DNA of 64,000 nt, from the NCBI GenBank assembly GCA_009741485.1, contig CM019214.1, positions 22,280,267 through 22,344,266 on the forward strand. Direction: 5' to 3'. The notes under the pieces were generated by a model. That model worked only from the letters and a program-made list of their open reading frames with translations. It made no database searches and was not told where the DNA came from. This stretch comes from Malurus cyaneus samueli (lineage: Eukaryota; Chordata; Aves; Passeriformes; Maluridae). Both the position numbers and the translations under genes were made by a program. Positions 1 through 15,700 of the stretch are shown piece by piece; position 1 is the stretch's first letter, and the number at the start of each line of letters is the position of its first letter.

Positions 1-1040
1 GACTGAAAAGTGGACCTGCTAGTCCACTTATATATAAATTGGATATATAAATGAGGCTTCATTCTACCAAATATAAGGTATCAGTATCAGTTTCCTATAA
101 AAAGGAATTTTTAACCATGGAATTGTTGTCTGTGGTTTAGGGTTAAATAATGGGTAAAAAGGAAGTTTTTAATTTCTTTGGGCAGAAGAATGTTGATGTG
201 TATTTATTTATAGACTTGTAATGGTTAGCGAGTGACTTGTATTTCATTAAAAATGAGCAGAATTATTGCACAAATTGCCTTCTGTCTTAAAATAAAAGTA
301 GGAGAATGCAAGCAGGTAATGTTATATAATTGCAACACTATGTAGGCCAAAAGCTGACTTAAGAGATTGTGTCATGTTTTCTTTTTTCCTTTCAATTTTC
401 TATTGTTCTGTTTGTCACACATAGAAAAAGGATATGAAAATCAATAAATTTGTATGTAATTTTGAGTAACTGTTCTCACACTAGATTGGAACTAATTATT
501 TACTACACTAATTGGGATTTCTGAATTAAATGGAAGTAAATTAGGTTGTCATAGAAAAAAGAAGTCATATCTGTGAAAAATACTCTGTTGTCATATCATA
601 GCAAGAGATTATCCAATACAGGAAACAAAAGTAATGAATGGTTCCTGTGGGAGTGTAAATATGCTTAAAAAGAAGATTCTGTTTATTTAGGGCAGAAAAT
701 ATCCTCAAGCTGGCATTTAAATGTGATACCCTTCCTGAAAGCAGAAGTGTTTGGGCTGTGGTTTGGTTTGGAAGTATATACAGAAGCAGAAATGTTTGTT
801 TTGTGGTATAACCTCTGACAAGTTTATGGCTTCAGTTTTAGCTATCTTACTTCACATGCCTTTGGAAACACAGTGGCCAACCAATGATGTCTAAGTTTCA
901 AAAAACACTTGTGGGCCTTGTCATGGAAGTAGTGTGTGAATATAATTTTGGGGATTTTTGTTTTTTTTTAAAATATTTTAGATTTATGCCAACATAAACT
1001 TGTTTGTTGATTTGAATTGCTTGTTTTCTCTTGGCCACAG
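1..1040 (+). other. NLGN4X: 5' intron end (or upstream DNA) of NLGN4
   Basis: AT-rich sequence with no credible coding frame. It ends in a good 3' splice site: a T/C-rich stretch (about 1015-1037) followed by CACAG ending at 1040. Base composition becomes GC-richer directly after it. I therefore read this stretch as the 3' end of the intron upstream of the start-codon exon. The first non-coding exon and the promoter are not visible and should lie upstream of the window. Confidence 0.55.
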
Positions 1041-2091
<1,051 letters not shown>

Positions 2092-2828
2092 TGATAGCAA
2101 GCAGTGGCCAGGGTGTGTCAGCCAGCCTTAAATTTGCTGCTAAAATACAGCTGAGAATCATTCACAAGACAGGAAAGGCGAAGTAGCATAGTTATTTTTC
2201 TGAACATGAGTGGTACAAATGCACCATTACATACTAATTTTTAAAGGAGAATATCCCTAACTTTTTTTCTTTGTTTCCATTATTAAACTTCTGAGCCTAC
2301 TGTTAACTCTTCTTGATTTTTACAGACAATAGAAAATTGCTATAGTAATTTAGTCAACAGGGGATTTTTTAGGATTTTTATCTGTGAAACGTCCAGCTTA
2401 TTTTTCTTCATGCACTAAATTTAAAATGAAGTAAAGGTGATTTATTATGCAAAGCTGAACAGGTGGCTTTAAACTTTCATCTGTTTTGTGTAATCCTTTC
2501 TCAAGAGCGTTACTTTAAACCACTTTTTATAGACAAAAAGGATGAACACAATTGGTAACACAGAACTCTTTGAACATTTACATGATCTCAATCTTAAAAA
2601 TTGTAGCTGTATGGCATGATGAATATATCTTTGGTCTTCTGAGTAGTATTGCTTCCTACAGGCAAGAAGACCTGTTTTTGTCTGGCCCCAAATGAGCTAA
2701 GTCTATTATATATCACAAGGAAATAAAAATGCTACTAGCACTTATATTTAATATTCCACTAAAAGCTAGTTCTTTCTGCTAATTAGAATGCAGTTACTGA
2801 TGCATAACATGACAGATTTCTCCCAGAT

Positions 2829-2916
2829 ATGCAAATCCCTTCAATTTTGCTGAGCGTTTGATTTACACAACCAAGGCATTGTTATTTCTCAGTAACCATA
2901 CTCTAAATATGCAAAT
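2829..2916. promoter_or_regulatory. Pair of ATGCAAAT octamers, possible enhancer element
   Basis: Perfect POU-type octamers at 2829-2836 and 2909-2916, 80 bp apart, with a TAATTAG homeodomain-type core nearby (about 2780). About 1 kb inside the long intron after the first coding exon. The motifs are real; enhancer activity is a guess. Confidence 0.25.
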
Positions 2917-3159
2917 TTTGTACTTTGATTATTATAATCCTTCTGCCTTGATTGGCTTCTTTACTCAGAATTTCCAAGCTGTTTGCCAGCAATAAACATA
3001 TCACCTTCTTTCCCTGCTCTCATCAGCTGAAGCAAAACCTTGAAAGCTAAAAATAAAGGGGTAAGGTTTGGGGAACACTGGGAGCTTTGCAAACATAAAT
3101 ACTACCAAGCTGCTTAAAGGAAAAGTGCTGTGAAAGGAAAGCTGTGTTTATGGGGCCTC

Positions 3160-3206
3160 TGTGTGTGCAAGTGTGTGTGTGTGCATGTTTGTGTGTGTCT
3201 CTGTGC
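3160..3206. repeat. Interrupted (GT)n microsatellite
   Basis: GT-rich stretch with CAA, CATGTTT and CTC interruptions. The ORFs over it on both strands are low-complexity artefacts. Confidence 0.85.
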
Positions 3207-4435
3207 ACAGATGAAGGAGCAGGTCTTTTCAGCTCAGTATTTTCCCTCTTCCCTTCATTGCACTCCTTACTCCTTGGACAATAACATGGATAATTTTTTT
3301 TCCCAAATTTCTTGATATCCAGTGTTTTATCAGTCATCTTTTAGTAAGTCACTGATGTAAGCTTGGTCTGAGAAAGCATTCTGGGTTAAGATTTTATATG
3401 TTCTTACTGAAGGAATGTCAGCTCTGCTAACTCAGTCTTATTTTAGGGTCCAGTTTTAATAAATGCATGCATTCCTCCAATCTAATAAGAAGAAGTTTCA
3501 TTCCTTAATTAGGGAATACAGGAAATCAGACATGGAAAAATACATGTGAATGTCTAGGAAAAAATATTTGAAATCAACTGAAAAATATAAAATATTGTGG
3601 GCCTAATGACTAGCAACCTATTACATTCATCTTACTGTAATAGCTAATGACATTTACTGTGAGATTAAAAATATAAAGGGCTGATACATTTAATATTACC
3701 TTCTGTAGGCCTTTTTGTCCACTTATTCTACAAAAAGCATGGTTTGCTCCTCTTCCTGGTTTTAAATTTTCTTTATTCTAAATAATGTGTAAGTGGTATC
3801 TACTTTCTTTTATATCTCCTGTTGAAAATAAAAACACATACATAAAAGAATATGTGGCTGAGTAATGAGAAGACAAAGTTTGGTGTCAGTGGTGAGCTGA
3901 AAGTAAGATTGCTCCTGTACAACATGACAAGCATTTTTAGTGGGTTCTATTGGGGAGCAGGAAGCATAAGAATGAATAAGTTAAGTACATGATGTTTTAA
4001 TTGCATACTGTATATCTTACCACTAGTTAATAAAACTCAGTGGCTTTTTTGGTGAGGAAAATATGCAGTCTTCTGACAATAAAGATGTTTAGGGGGAACT
4101 ACAAATCACATGTCCTAAGTTAGTGTGCCTCCAAAACATTCTAAACATAAATAGCCTTAAATTGTACTCCATACAATCTGATTAAACAAGTTATGCTTCA
4201 TTATGTGAGCTCTAGTTGGCAAAAATAAGCTACAGACAGCCATGAAATTAATTTTTGAAGCAAGATCTCAAAGTGAGTGATTGAGTTAAATTCACATTTT
4301 CAATTCTTTCTCTTGTGCAGATTGATTTAAAATAGCTTTGAAACTGTTTTGTGTCTAAAAAAAAAGGTGGCTGGAATCATCCAAAACTAATAAATGTTCT
4401 GATTATGAAACTTACTCAGATTCATTTTTCGTGCA

Positions 4436-4445
4436 NNNNNNNNNN
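4436..4445. other. Assembly gap, 10 N
   Basis: Ten N characters, probably a fixed-size placeholder whose true length is unknown. It lies in the long intron. Confidence 1.
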
Positions 4446-5794
4446 CTGATGAATTAACTGCATTCATATGAAGTGCTTACTTCAAATCAGTTATAACGAA
4501 TAATCAATCAAAATGAAGCTCAAGTATAGGGTTTTTTTTTTTTATTGTTTTGTTTTTAGCAGTTGTTTTTCATTATATGGCATGACCTGTTTCTTATCAT
4601 TTGTGTGATTTCACCAAAGGGAACCAACGTTTGATCATGTACTTTCAATAAAGGATTGACAAACACATGAACTTATGCCTCCATCCTTTTGTTCACTGGA
4701 ATCCTTCCAGTATAAACTAATGGAAATTAGAATACAGTCCCTTTAACCAGGTAGGTAAGTTTAGTTAGGTTTAATAAAATAATTTGAAATGTTGCTGCTT
4801 TTGTCTGAAAAAGTATAACGGAATTAAATAACATATGAATCTATAGTTCCTTGAAATTGTGTGAACTTCTAGGTCAAGAAATTAAAGTTACTATTACAAA
4901 GCTTATGTCTGCAATAATTGTAGTCTTTCTTTAGATCCCAAAGAATTTGAATTTCAGATGTCAAATAATCCTGTCAGAATTTCCCATGTGAAAATGTTCT
5001 TCCAAAACAAAAAGTATTTTAGTTTTTAGGGGCTTTCTTTTTTCATTTTAGGTGGAAATATTATTTGTGATAGAAGTCAATACACATAACTAGCAGGATA
5101 TTTCTGCAATTCTGTCCAGGTAGATTTTTATTCTTTTGTGGTTTTTCACTGGTCAAATGTTTTTTTTTTTTTATTACACTTTCCCTACAGTAACATTTCT
5201 ATTTCAAAGTATCTAAGGTAGCTGTAGAATATCTCTGATTTCTTTCGCCTTTGTAACGGAAGAAATTGCAACCACATTGATTCATGGAGATTTTTTTTTT
5301 TTGGTCATAAGTATAAATAATATTGCAGTTATTTTAAAGATACACAGTACAAGCCATAAAGACAAAATCTAGATTTTTTTTTTAAATTTTAAATATCAAA
5401 CCTGTAGTAATAAGAAATTACTCAGAACTGAAGCTAACAAAATATTTACAGTGAAACGGATCATTTTATCTAGTTGCTTTCTAAACATTTGGCTTGATCT
5501 TCAGGATTATTTGTGTGGGTGTATATTGTCAAGGCTGCTTTTTCAGTTTCTATAAACTGTAATTTTCCACAAGAATACTTGAATGTCAATTTTGAGGAGG
5601 TCATCTAGGGAAATGATATTGAGGACAGTCTGTTTATTATAACTTCAGTCTGAATATGGGTTTATCTACAGTGGAAATGCTAGATTGAAGAGGACACAGA
5701 CTGTTAATCGGCTGTGCTTAATCCCTGGCCTTTATCATTTGAATCTGTGGATTCTGAAGGAGATTGCTAACTCCTATCATAACTAGGGGGAAAA

Positions 5795-5866
5795 AATAAC
5801 AAGAAAAAAAACCAAACCAAAACAAAACAAACAAAAAAAAAACAAAAAAAAAACAAAAAAAAAAAC
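5795..5866. repeat. A-rich tract of the (A)nC type
   Basis: Runs of A broken by single C or CC residues, with units such as CAAAACAAAA and CAAAAAAAAAA. No clear LINE body precedes it, so it is low-complexity sequence rather than a recognised retrotransposon tail. Confidence 0.8.
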
Positions 5867-7106
5867 CAGAAAAGACCCTTAATTTGTATTTCTTTCATGA
5901 TAACCTTTAAAATTATCTTCATAGCAAAGCATGATTAAAAAAGAACCAACACAGCAAAGCAACAAAGAAAAAACTCAGTAAGAATAAATCTTTTTGTTTG
6001 TCTAAAACCTGCTATGTTGAGATCAAAAGAGAAAATAAAAATGGTGACTTTTTCTTGTCTTTGCTTGATCAGTCATAAGCACATATGCTTTACTTATTTT
6101 GGCATATGGATAGATGGTACATTTTACACAAGTGTGGAGCTCCTTATGCACTATGTTACAGATTAACTAATGAAATATTTAACATGTTCAGAGTTTTGAC
6201 CTTGTTTCTTGTTGGTGAGCTCTTGTTTCATTTACTTCACAGCTGAAGGGACAAAAAAAAAGTGGGAGACCATGACACTTATTAAGGTTGAATGGGTAGG
6301 TTATAAGTTTTCATTAGATTATGGGAACTGCCACAATTACCCAGGATTAGTGGTGTATTTAACTGTGGACTACCACAAAGAAAAAAGTCTTAGCAACAGG
6401 AAGGAGATCAACAGTATTCCTTCTCTGGGCAGTGATGTGAAGGAAATATACCTGCAGCTCATGACTCCATGTCTATTTGACTAAGAAATAACAGAATGAA
6501 AAATTTGAGCAAAACTGATCAAGAAAACAAGCCTTAGACTATGTCACTTTTACATATTGTGAAATGTCAAATGTCTGCTAAATATATAATTGTTTTCAAC
6601 CTTCTTCTTGTCATTGCTGTTGAATTGCAATATCTTTAACTTGGAAAAAGTATTTTTATCAGAATTTTTCTAATAAAACATAACTGATAAAAAATTGGAG
6701 GGTTTTTTTTTTTCCTTTTTCTTTGGGGCAAAGAAAAAGGTAGTGTAAAAATTAGTCTCTTCTCTACACCGTTTTGATGGTCTAGAATAAAAAAGTAAGC
6801 CAATCCATGGCCTCTTTCTTAATATGAGAAGTAAGGGGCCATACTTAAAAATAGTGTCATAGTGAGAAAGATGGGTGCAATGCTCTACATTACTTTTATT
6901 GAATTATTAGGAGGTGATAATACTATCTTGCCATTTCCAAATAAACTCAGTTTTCTATACAATAGATTCTTCTAAACTATATGTAGTTTTAAGTTTCAGT
7001 AGATGCATATCAGACACTTTTCAGGTAATTTAAAATTGTAATTATCCTATTATCTTTTCACTATTGTAAATGTAAGTAGTTACTTAAGAAATCAAATCAA
7101 CTATTT

Positions 7107-7133
7107 AATATATATATATATATATTATATATA
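7107..7133. repeat. (TA)n microsatellite
   Basis: Alternating T and A with one phase break (ATATTATAT). Confidence 0.8.
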
Positions 7134-10100
7134 AACTTTAAGGAATTAAGAAATCCTGTCTATGTATTTACATTTTTTATTCTTCCACAAAATCTTCACT
7201 GCATATTTAAAAGTCAATTATAATTTCCGTAATTGGCATGGAGCATAGAGTTTTGCTTCTGTTTTCTGAAGAATTTTTAAAAGCAAATTAAATTCATTTA
7301 TTGACTTCTAGAAATATTTTAAATCTGTTTTAAAACATATTTTGGACTTTTATAGATGATAATGTTTAAACAGCTTCATATTGCAAATAATGTTTCTTTT
7401 GAAGGAAAACAAGACTATAACAAAATTTTGTTTTCAGTTTCAATATTGTCACAGGTTTTGTCAATGACAGTGGTTTTTTTTAACTCCCACCCATTCAGTC
7501 AACTGTTTGTCTACTTTGGAAAAATAAAAACTAATTATTACAATTATTTAAATGCATTTCAGTTTTAAAAAAATATATAAAAATTACACAAAAAAAGGCC
7601 TATCCTTTTGTAAAATGATTGTATTGCTCTACAGAGTGAGAAGGATTGATAATAAATAACAATTACAATACAAAACGACAACATTGGAATTATTGCATAG
7701 TACCAGTTGAACATAAACATATACTTTTTAGCATTAGAGACAAAATTGCTCTCCATTGTGAAAGATAAACTCCCCATTGTGTCAGAGTGCCTCAAGCCAA
7801 TTCTTTCACTGTTAGGGTCCAATATATCCCCCCTCCTAATCCAGAAATATTGCAGCATCTGTGAGAAAGAAGGAGGCATATGTCTGGCTATTCTCTGCCT
7901 CCCAGGATAAAGCTGTGGGTAATCCAGGCCCTTTTTTACATTCTTGCTTTTAACAGTCGCAAATACCTTCTGACACCAAAGAACAGGACTCTAATCTAGA
8001 TGAAATAAAGTTCTTAAATCCTTAGAGATAAATTCAGATTTAGTTGCTAATTTCAAAATGCTGTCCTTCCCTCCAGGAGCTGCCCATTCCACAGGCACTT
8101 TACAGGATTGCACCCAAATGGCCTTCCCAGGAACTGATATGCGGTGAAGCCTAGCAAGAAAACTCAGTGTTCAATATGACTTTAGTTAATCCCAACAGGA
8201 TTTTTGGCACCGTTTCCTAGAGTCTCATCATTACCTCATATTGAAAAACCTGCTGGAATGGGGGGGAATGTTCTTTAAAACATGATGAATTAATGTTTCT
8301 TCTGCAAGGCAAATTAATTTTATCATTCTTTTAGTTAAAGAACAGTGCCTTTGGAATTGTGGAGGCTGTGCCATTTGGCTCAGTGACTAAAAGTCTTTGG
8401 TCATGTGGGTCATGAGACAGATCAGATTTTACTACATTTTGCCCACTGACTGCCACCTGACCATTCAGGGTGCTTTTTGTTTTGGTTTGTATTTTTTCCT
8501 GTGTGTTTGCTTGGGTTTATTTTGTGTTTTGTTTTGGCTTTTTGTTACTTTGTTTTGTTTTTAAACGGAGCTTTCCTCTTCACTCCTGCAGAATGCGGCT
8601 TTGCACGCTGCAGCTTTTCTCTGTGTGTCTTCTTGCTTTCTGTCAAAACACAAATCAATGTGACACCTGCTAACACAGAAGCAGTTCCTCTGTCCTAGAG
8701 CAGTGCAGTGGGTCCTTGGCAGGTTTCTGAGTGGTGAACAGTGTGGAATATGTGCAGTCAGATCTGATCAGTGTCTTGGCCATACCATTTGTATTAGCTT
8801 TGATTTCCTGTTAAGGCTGTCTGATCTCACTGGTCTTCCTTCAGGTATTTTTTGCATTTGATGAAAGTTTTGAAAGCTATTTGTATCTTTTCATTCAAAT
8901 TTGGTTCAGTTTCCTTTAATTTGCACACTGATTGCAGGTTCAGACAAAACTGACACATGCTGAATAGCTCAGCTAAATCACAAGGCTCATAAATCAGTCA
9001 CATCTGTGAAAATATTTCAAGGAAATGTACCCACATCAGTGTGATAGTCATAGGTAGTTTGTCAACCAGGAAAATTTACAGTTCTCTTCTACAAATGTTA
9101 AGATATCTCCAAAATGAATTAACACAAGTTTGAAATAAAGCAAATGCTCATTATTTGCTCCTCAGATTTCCTGACAAAATTGTGGATAAATGAAGTGAAG
9201 ACAAAAATTTCTCCTCAACATGACAGTTTTTTGCACTGGGTTGCCATCCTTTTTAGAGGAAAAGAATATTCCTGGTTTTTATTCAGTGCTTCTTGCTTAA
9301 GATTACAGATAAAATTCTCAGAATGGCATATAATCAATTAAGCGTGCTTAAATTTTGGGATAGTATTAGTTGAATGTGTTAGTTGTAATCCAAATAGAAC
9401 AAAGCCAAAAAAAAGGAAAAAAAAATGTGAATTATAGCAAATTTCATTTGTGTTTGTGATTTTATCATCTGAAAGAATATGGATGAATTTATACTCTTGG
9501 GGTTTAAGGCTTTTTTAATCTGGACCTTGCTCCTGGTGCCAAAAGAGACAAACAATGAGAAATAATTATTATGAAACCGTGAAAATGAATTAATGCTTAT
9601 GGCTATCTGGTACTGATATGTTAAAAATCCATTACAGAAATGTTATAATAAAAGGAATTTATTTTTTTTACAGTTCTTGCTGTAGGCAAACTTTTAATGA
9701 AGAATAAATTTACTTGTGATGCTAAGCCAAATTCCTACACTATATATAGGGAATTTTAGTTACAAATAGAATTTCTGGTGCCTTGTTCTAAAATGCTTAT
9801 AATTGCTGGGTTGATGTTAAATAGATTTTTTCATTGACAGGGTATGACATATTTAATCTAATGGAGGGAAATTGCTTTGTGCAGATTCAAATGACTATTC
9901 AATTAGTCACTGGTAATGTTTACAAGCCATCATAGCTGGAAATCATGGATACATTGTCTGTTTTATTAAATATGCAGTAGGGCAAATGAAAACCCAATCC
10001 AAATATATACATTTCATCCTCTTGCAAATAAATTAGAATCAAATTATCTTTTATGTCGTATTTTTAGGGTGGCCAGGAAATTAAAGAAATCATTCTGCAT

Positions 10101-12719
10101 TTGTAATACTGCCCCCATGGTGTTTTGCTGGCTTTTCATGCTTGATTCAGACAGCAGAGGGAGCACAAGTTTCCAGCAAACTCATTTTTCTCTGTCTCTG
10201 GGCATCACTGAAAGAGACACAAGTAATGCTGGTGAATGCAGTAGTAAAACATTCAAACAGGTGCTGGTTTTTGCTGTTTAAGCAGATAGGAAGGGATCTG
10301 GTTCCACCTTTCTCAAGCTGAAAATGAATACTTGCCAGTGTTGATTCTGGTGGTGTGGATTAGTGACTTTATGTAAGAGATAGATCCTTTCCAAGAAAAA
10401 CATGCTGCACTCACATCAACATGAACACTCACTTATATGCAATGAATTTTTTATTGCAAAATAACAAATGTTTAGGTGATAAGGCATACTAGCAATGCAC
10501 CAGTTTTTCAATGAATACTTACAAGCCAGTGAATGGCAGAGCCGATTCCAAAGTAGAGAATTTGATCTGTTTGGTTGTGGCAAGTTAGTATAAACATTCC
10601 TACTTAAAAAAAAAAATATTGATTCTGTCCTTCCATTTCATAACCAAAATATAAAGAAAAGCAGATTTGTTTTTCAGTTAATGCCATTGTATTTCCATCT
10701 TCTATTTTATAGTTACACAGCTCAATCATGTAAAGTGCCAAATATGTTTTGCCTCCTCCTATTTCACTGAGACAAAAATGTTAAGCATGTTGAAGTTTCA
10801 TTCTTCTGTAAGTCATACAAAGTGCCAAACTACACAAATGCTGGAGGGCTTCCTCTCCAAAATACCTTGCTTTCTGATTCATAATGTATCTGATTCAAAA
10901 AGACTGTTTTTTTTTGTCTTAAGGATTTGAGGTTCTCTTCTCATCTACCTGAATTATAGACCTTGTTCTGCCTTCAGGGATTAAATTCAATAGGCTGAGC
11001 TGCAATTGATATCCAGGGTGGGTCCTTGGGAGTTGGATCAAATGTGGTGTTTACTGTGATGATGCATAAAACCATCCCTATAGATTAACAGCTATGCTTT
11101 GTCACTAACAATGACCTGAAAGTATTCCTAAGACAATGACACACACTTACCAAAGGAGCAGCTCAGTATGACAGTCTCTCAGAGGGAATATTTTAGTGAA
11201 AACAGATTGAAGAAATAACTGAATACAAATAAATGCAGTAGATGGACTTAAAAAAGTAGATAAGTTTCTAAAAGACATACTGTACTGTGTGTTCTTTATT
11301 TTCATTCTCAAAGGGTTATCTGTAATGCCTTCACTGTTATTCCCAGAACTAAACTGTAGCAGATGGATTAAATTGGTAAATTTTTATTCTTATCTGTGTC
11401 CATTTTCACAATGAACTGCCAAGGGAATGTTCAAGCTTTATTTCTTCTCTATCCAATTTCACTATTCCTTGTAACCACTTCTTGCTGCCTACTTTAGCCA
11501 CTATCATTTTATAAATGAATACCTTTGCTCACTGTGCAAAGTAATACTATGAAGTAAGTGTAAATTCAGTTTCCATTTCCAAAAATATCCACATATTCTT
11601 CCTTATCTATTTTTTTCTCCAGAGTCAAACACACGAAGCAACAATAGGTGAGAAAATGAATTTTAGGAAGGGTAGCTATGTATATATATTAGCAAATATA
11701 TTTTAGCTACTTAGTGGGTGTAAAAGGATCTGGCTAGGAGAGAAAGCTTGATTCTCTTTCATGTATTAGTCCTGTACTGGACTCCTTCAGTGGGCCCCTC
11801 AGCTGTGCTTGCCAAGCTGCATTTGGGCTGTAAGGTAGTAATGAGGATCCTATTGCACCCTGCTGTGGCAAGTTTGGGTTTGCTTTAATTGTTGTGGTTT
11901 GCTGTTGTTGTCATTTTTAGCCGAACAGTTCTTGAATTTTAGTTGTCATCATGAAGTGCTGAGCCATACTCCATTATATAAATATGCCCAGAAAGTATAT
12001 GGATATTGCAAGGATCAAGGGGGAGGATGATGTTCAGATATTGACTTTGGAGGGTTTTGTTAAGTGTCAGTTCTTTAAATGCCTTCAGTTTTATATGAAA
12101 ATATCTGAGCATCTAGGAAGGCCATGAAAGATTTCCATCATGTAACACTTATCCTGCTTTAGTTCAAGCAGTAATGTTCAGTTTTTAGCACCTTTGAAAG
12201 TGCGGCCTGTAATGCTTAAGTTAGTTTTCTAGTATTCTTAAATAAAAGAAAAATTTAGTAATTATAAATTTAGAAAGTACCAGCATGTATCAGATTTTTA
12301 AAATATTATTAAATTTATAGTTTATTCCATTTTTGAGTGCTACTTCTAGATTTGTTGCTTCAAAATACTGTATCAAACTTCTAAATGCAGCTTTTTTTTT
12401 CTGTGCTTGTTTTGCAAACCTAATACAATAAATCAGGATGGTTTCGCATTGGGATTATTAACTGAATTTTTTCGAATTCTAATATGCGGCTTTTGGATTT
12501 GATTGTCTGTATTACTTTTTCTTTCTTTTGTGATTTTTTTCCTACTTTGCTTCAACACAAATGATAAGACAGACACAATTAGTTCCTAAGACCAGATCGT
12601 GAAACAGTTATTTCTGTATTATAAGTGGAGCTAGTTTAAGCATTTTGTTTCCTTATGGTGCACTAAATGAAAGCGTTATTTTAGCACAAGTAACGTTTTT
12701 CCCCTGTTTTGTGACTTTT

Positions 12720-12772
12720 ATTTTTTTTTTTTTTGGTTGTTTGGTTTTTTTGTTTTTTTTTGGTTTTTTTTG
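12720..12772. repeat. T-rich tract with GG and GTT interruptions
   Basis: Long T runs separated by GG or GTTG. It is the reverse-strand form of the (A)nC tracts seen elsewhere in the window. Confidence 0.8.
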
Positions 12773-15700
12773 TAAGCGTTAATGGAACTACAAACATCTA
12801 CCGCTTATCTACCATTTATCCATTTCTTGTACAGATTTATTACGGTTTTTTTGTTTGATACAGAGATGTGAAGTAAATTGTGGGGTCTTGCACCTTTTTT
12901 TTTTTTTTTTTAAATAATAAATTACTGAAATCACTGTATTGCTCAGATAGACTGGCAGTGAGGCAATTGGAGATCTAACAGAGAGAGATGTGAAATCAAT
13001 CATCTGTTGCCTTTGTGCCTTGGTTGCCCATTTAGGAAATCAGTATCATAGTTTTTTTCTCTGATCAGAGTTAGAAACAACTGCAAGAAAGAAATGCCTC
13101 TGGGTGACAAAAGGCTGAAATTACTTCCCATATACTTACAACTAAAAGACTGTGTTCTTCTTTTTTTTTTTTTTGCTTGCGTGCATAGGTTTGTCTAAGA
13201 TCTGTCTTACTCCCCTTGGTGATCCATTTACTGGCAGCACTTTGCATATCACTGCATTGTATTGTAACCTCCAAGAAAAACTCTCAAAGGTGTAAAGTGC
13301 AGTAAATTTGGGATCTCTTGTACCATGATGAATTCCAAGAATTGAGTAAAGAGACTTAGAACTAGGGCATCTAGAAATTGACCTGACTCATTTACTGATA
13401 GAAGATTGAAGCCTTGCTGTCAAAGTTTGCATTTAATTCTTTGCTTTAAATCTTCCCAGAGTAGTCAGAAATGAGACAGCAGGTGGAATTTTCCAAGAGC
13501 TAAAAAACCTACAGAAAATAAGATTTATGCCAGAAGAAGATCCCAAGGCATTTAATTACTGAAAGATGAGGAAAACTTTGTGGCTGGGTAAGGCATATTA
13601 ACTTTCAGTGTAATGTGTTTAAACTCAGAAGGGATCTGCTAAGTTACTGAGGAATGAAAAAAGGTTGTTACTAATACGTGATGCATAGCAATAGGTTTCT
13701 CTCATGAAGTTTACCAAAAGCAAGAAGTCAGAAGTAGATTTTGGAAGAAACTATGCTCTTTGCAGATGCAAAAAATGGCTTGGAATGTTTCTGTGAGTCC
13801 TTTAATTTTCTTCATTATCTCTCAACTAATAAAGAAATTACTCCTGAGTACAATATAAAGTGTTTGCTATAACAGATCTGCCAGATGGCTGAGATCTAGC
13901 TGGCATAACCCTTGTAGACCATTCTGAAATTAATACTTTGCATGACCTATAAGTCCCCTCCTGAGAATGAACCTAATGGGATCTGTACTTTTATACCGAG
14001 TCCAGCACTTTGGGAATGCCAGATGCATTCTTTATGCACAGAACTTGTTTAGTTCCCTTTTCAGTCAGCTGAGTTTGTGTAATCAAAGACCCTAAACCAT
14101 GATGACTATTTTTTATTTCCTTGTGGCTGCTAAATCTTCCTTTAGGGAGCAGCCAACTAGTTTTGTTTTTGGATTTTAATTCTTTAAATACGCTCTATTT
14201 TGCATACAGCACACTTTCTTTTTGTTGAACTAGAAAATGTTGGGTTTTTACATAACCCAGGATGTGGTTATTAAAAATATCCCACCTTTCCCTGGTTCCC
14301 TTTACCTTAATATAGCATTTGGTTGTATATTCCGTAGCTTTATTACTCTGATCAGTTAGCTGTAACCTTGTCTATAACTTTGACTTAATTCCACAGTCCT
14401 TCCATGGAGGATGGGTTCCCTTGTTACAGGCAAATCCATTTCTCCATTTCCCCTGCAACTTAGAAGGATTGAAAAATTTCAGACACAGTTAGGCTATTGC
14501 AGTCTAAGAGATGACTGCATGAGTTGACTGTGCACTTTCTTAGTCTATTATAAATGTTGTGGCATTTAACTTAAATGTAAAATAACATTAATTGAGGATG
14601 CTTAAGCTGATGCATTTTATCCAAATGTGGAGATTCTAAGGTACACACACTACGAACAGCCAGTTTATCGAATGTGTTGTAATGGTAATGATTTACACCC
14701 TGAGAATTTAAGCATGTGCCAGCTTTAGTAATCAAGGTGACATATGAATATGTAATTGGTGATTTTATGCTAGCCATATCTGAAGACAATGTGAACTGAA
14801 TGAAGTGGCAAAGACTAGGACCCTTGTGTGCTCATGACCATAAAACAACTTACTGATCATAGTGAGCACCACCCCCATGTGGCATATTGATAGGCAAATG
14901 AGATGATTTTCTGGAATTATTTTTAGTCAATAATGTGATTTTAGTAATTTGAAAATCACAGATGTATAGTACCCATGATTTGCTATATTATTTGTGTAAA
15001 TTTTAAACCAGCATTTATTAATACTTCATTTTTAGCAAGACAAAGCATGACATACTCCTGCAGGCTTAATGCCACTCAAATATACCCCATGATAATTCCT
15101 GAAGTTTGTGAATAGATACTTTTAAGAGCCTTACACATTGTTTTCCAAAAAAATGTGTTGACTTGCCTGTAGCCCAGAAATTATATGCACTCTTTGGAAT
15201 TTTTCATGAACAATTAAAATGCACTAACCTATTTGTCTGATAATTGCTTTGAAAATTACATTCACATTTGATTGGTATTTCTTGCAAAATTGCTTGTATA
15301 TGCTCATAATTTGCATTACACTTCAGTACTCCCTACTGCACAATAGGTTAGCATAGATAAGCTCTCCGGTAAGAGGACTAAGGACAAGCTCTATAATTTT
15401 GCTGAAAAGTTACATTAGATAACTTTTTTAGATAAAAAGTCTTGGATAAATTCATTGACCAAAGAAATGAGTAGAGAAAAATAAAGTGTTTCTTTAGTCT
15501 CCAAAGAGGGCTGTCAGTGCTTCCACTTGGAGAAATATATTTTAAGGAAGATGGTAGACTTCACTAGTCTCCACCTAAAGGAAATCTTCTGCTGGGTACA
15601 GCCACCCTCATGGGAGAAGTTTTAAGCTCTTTTAGATATATAAGCAGGGTATTTGTTTTCTTAAGGCCAGCAGACAGTAAGTGGAATCTTGCTTGATCTG

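Noticed and set aside
6209..6484. 91-codon + strand frame
   Set aside because: No similarity to any family I know, AT-rich codon use, and no splice or promoter context; probably chance.
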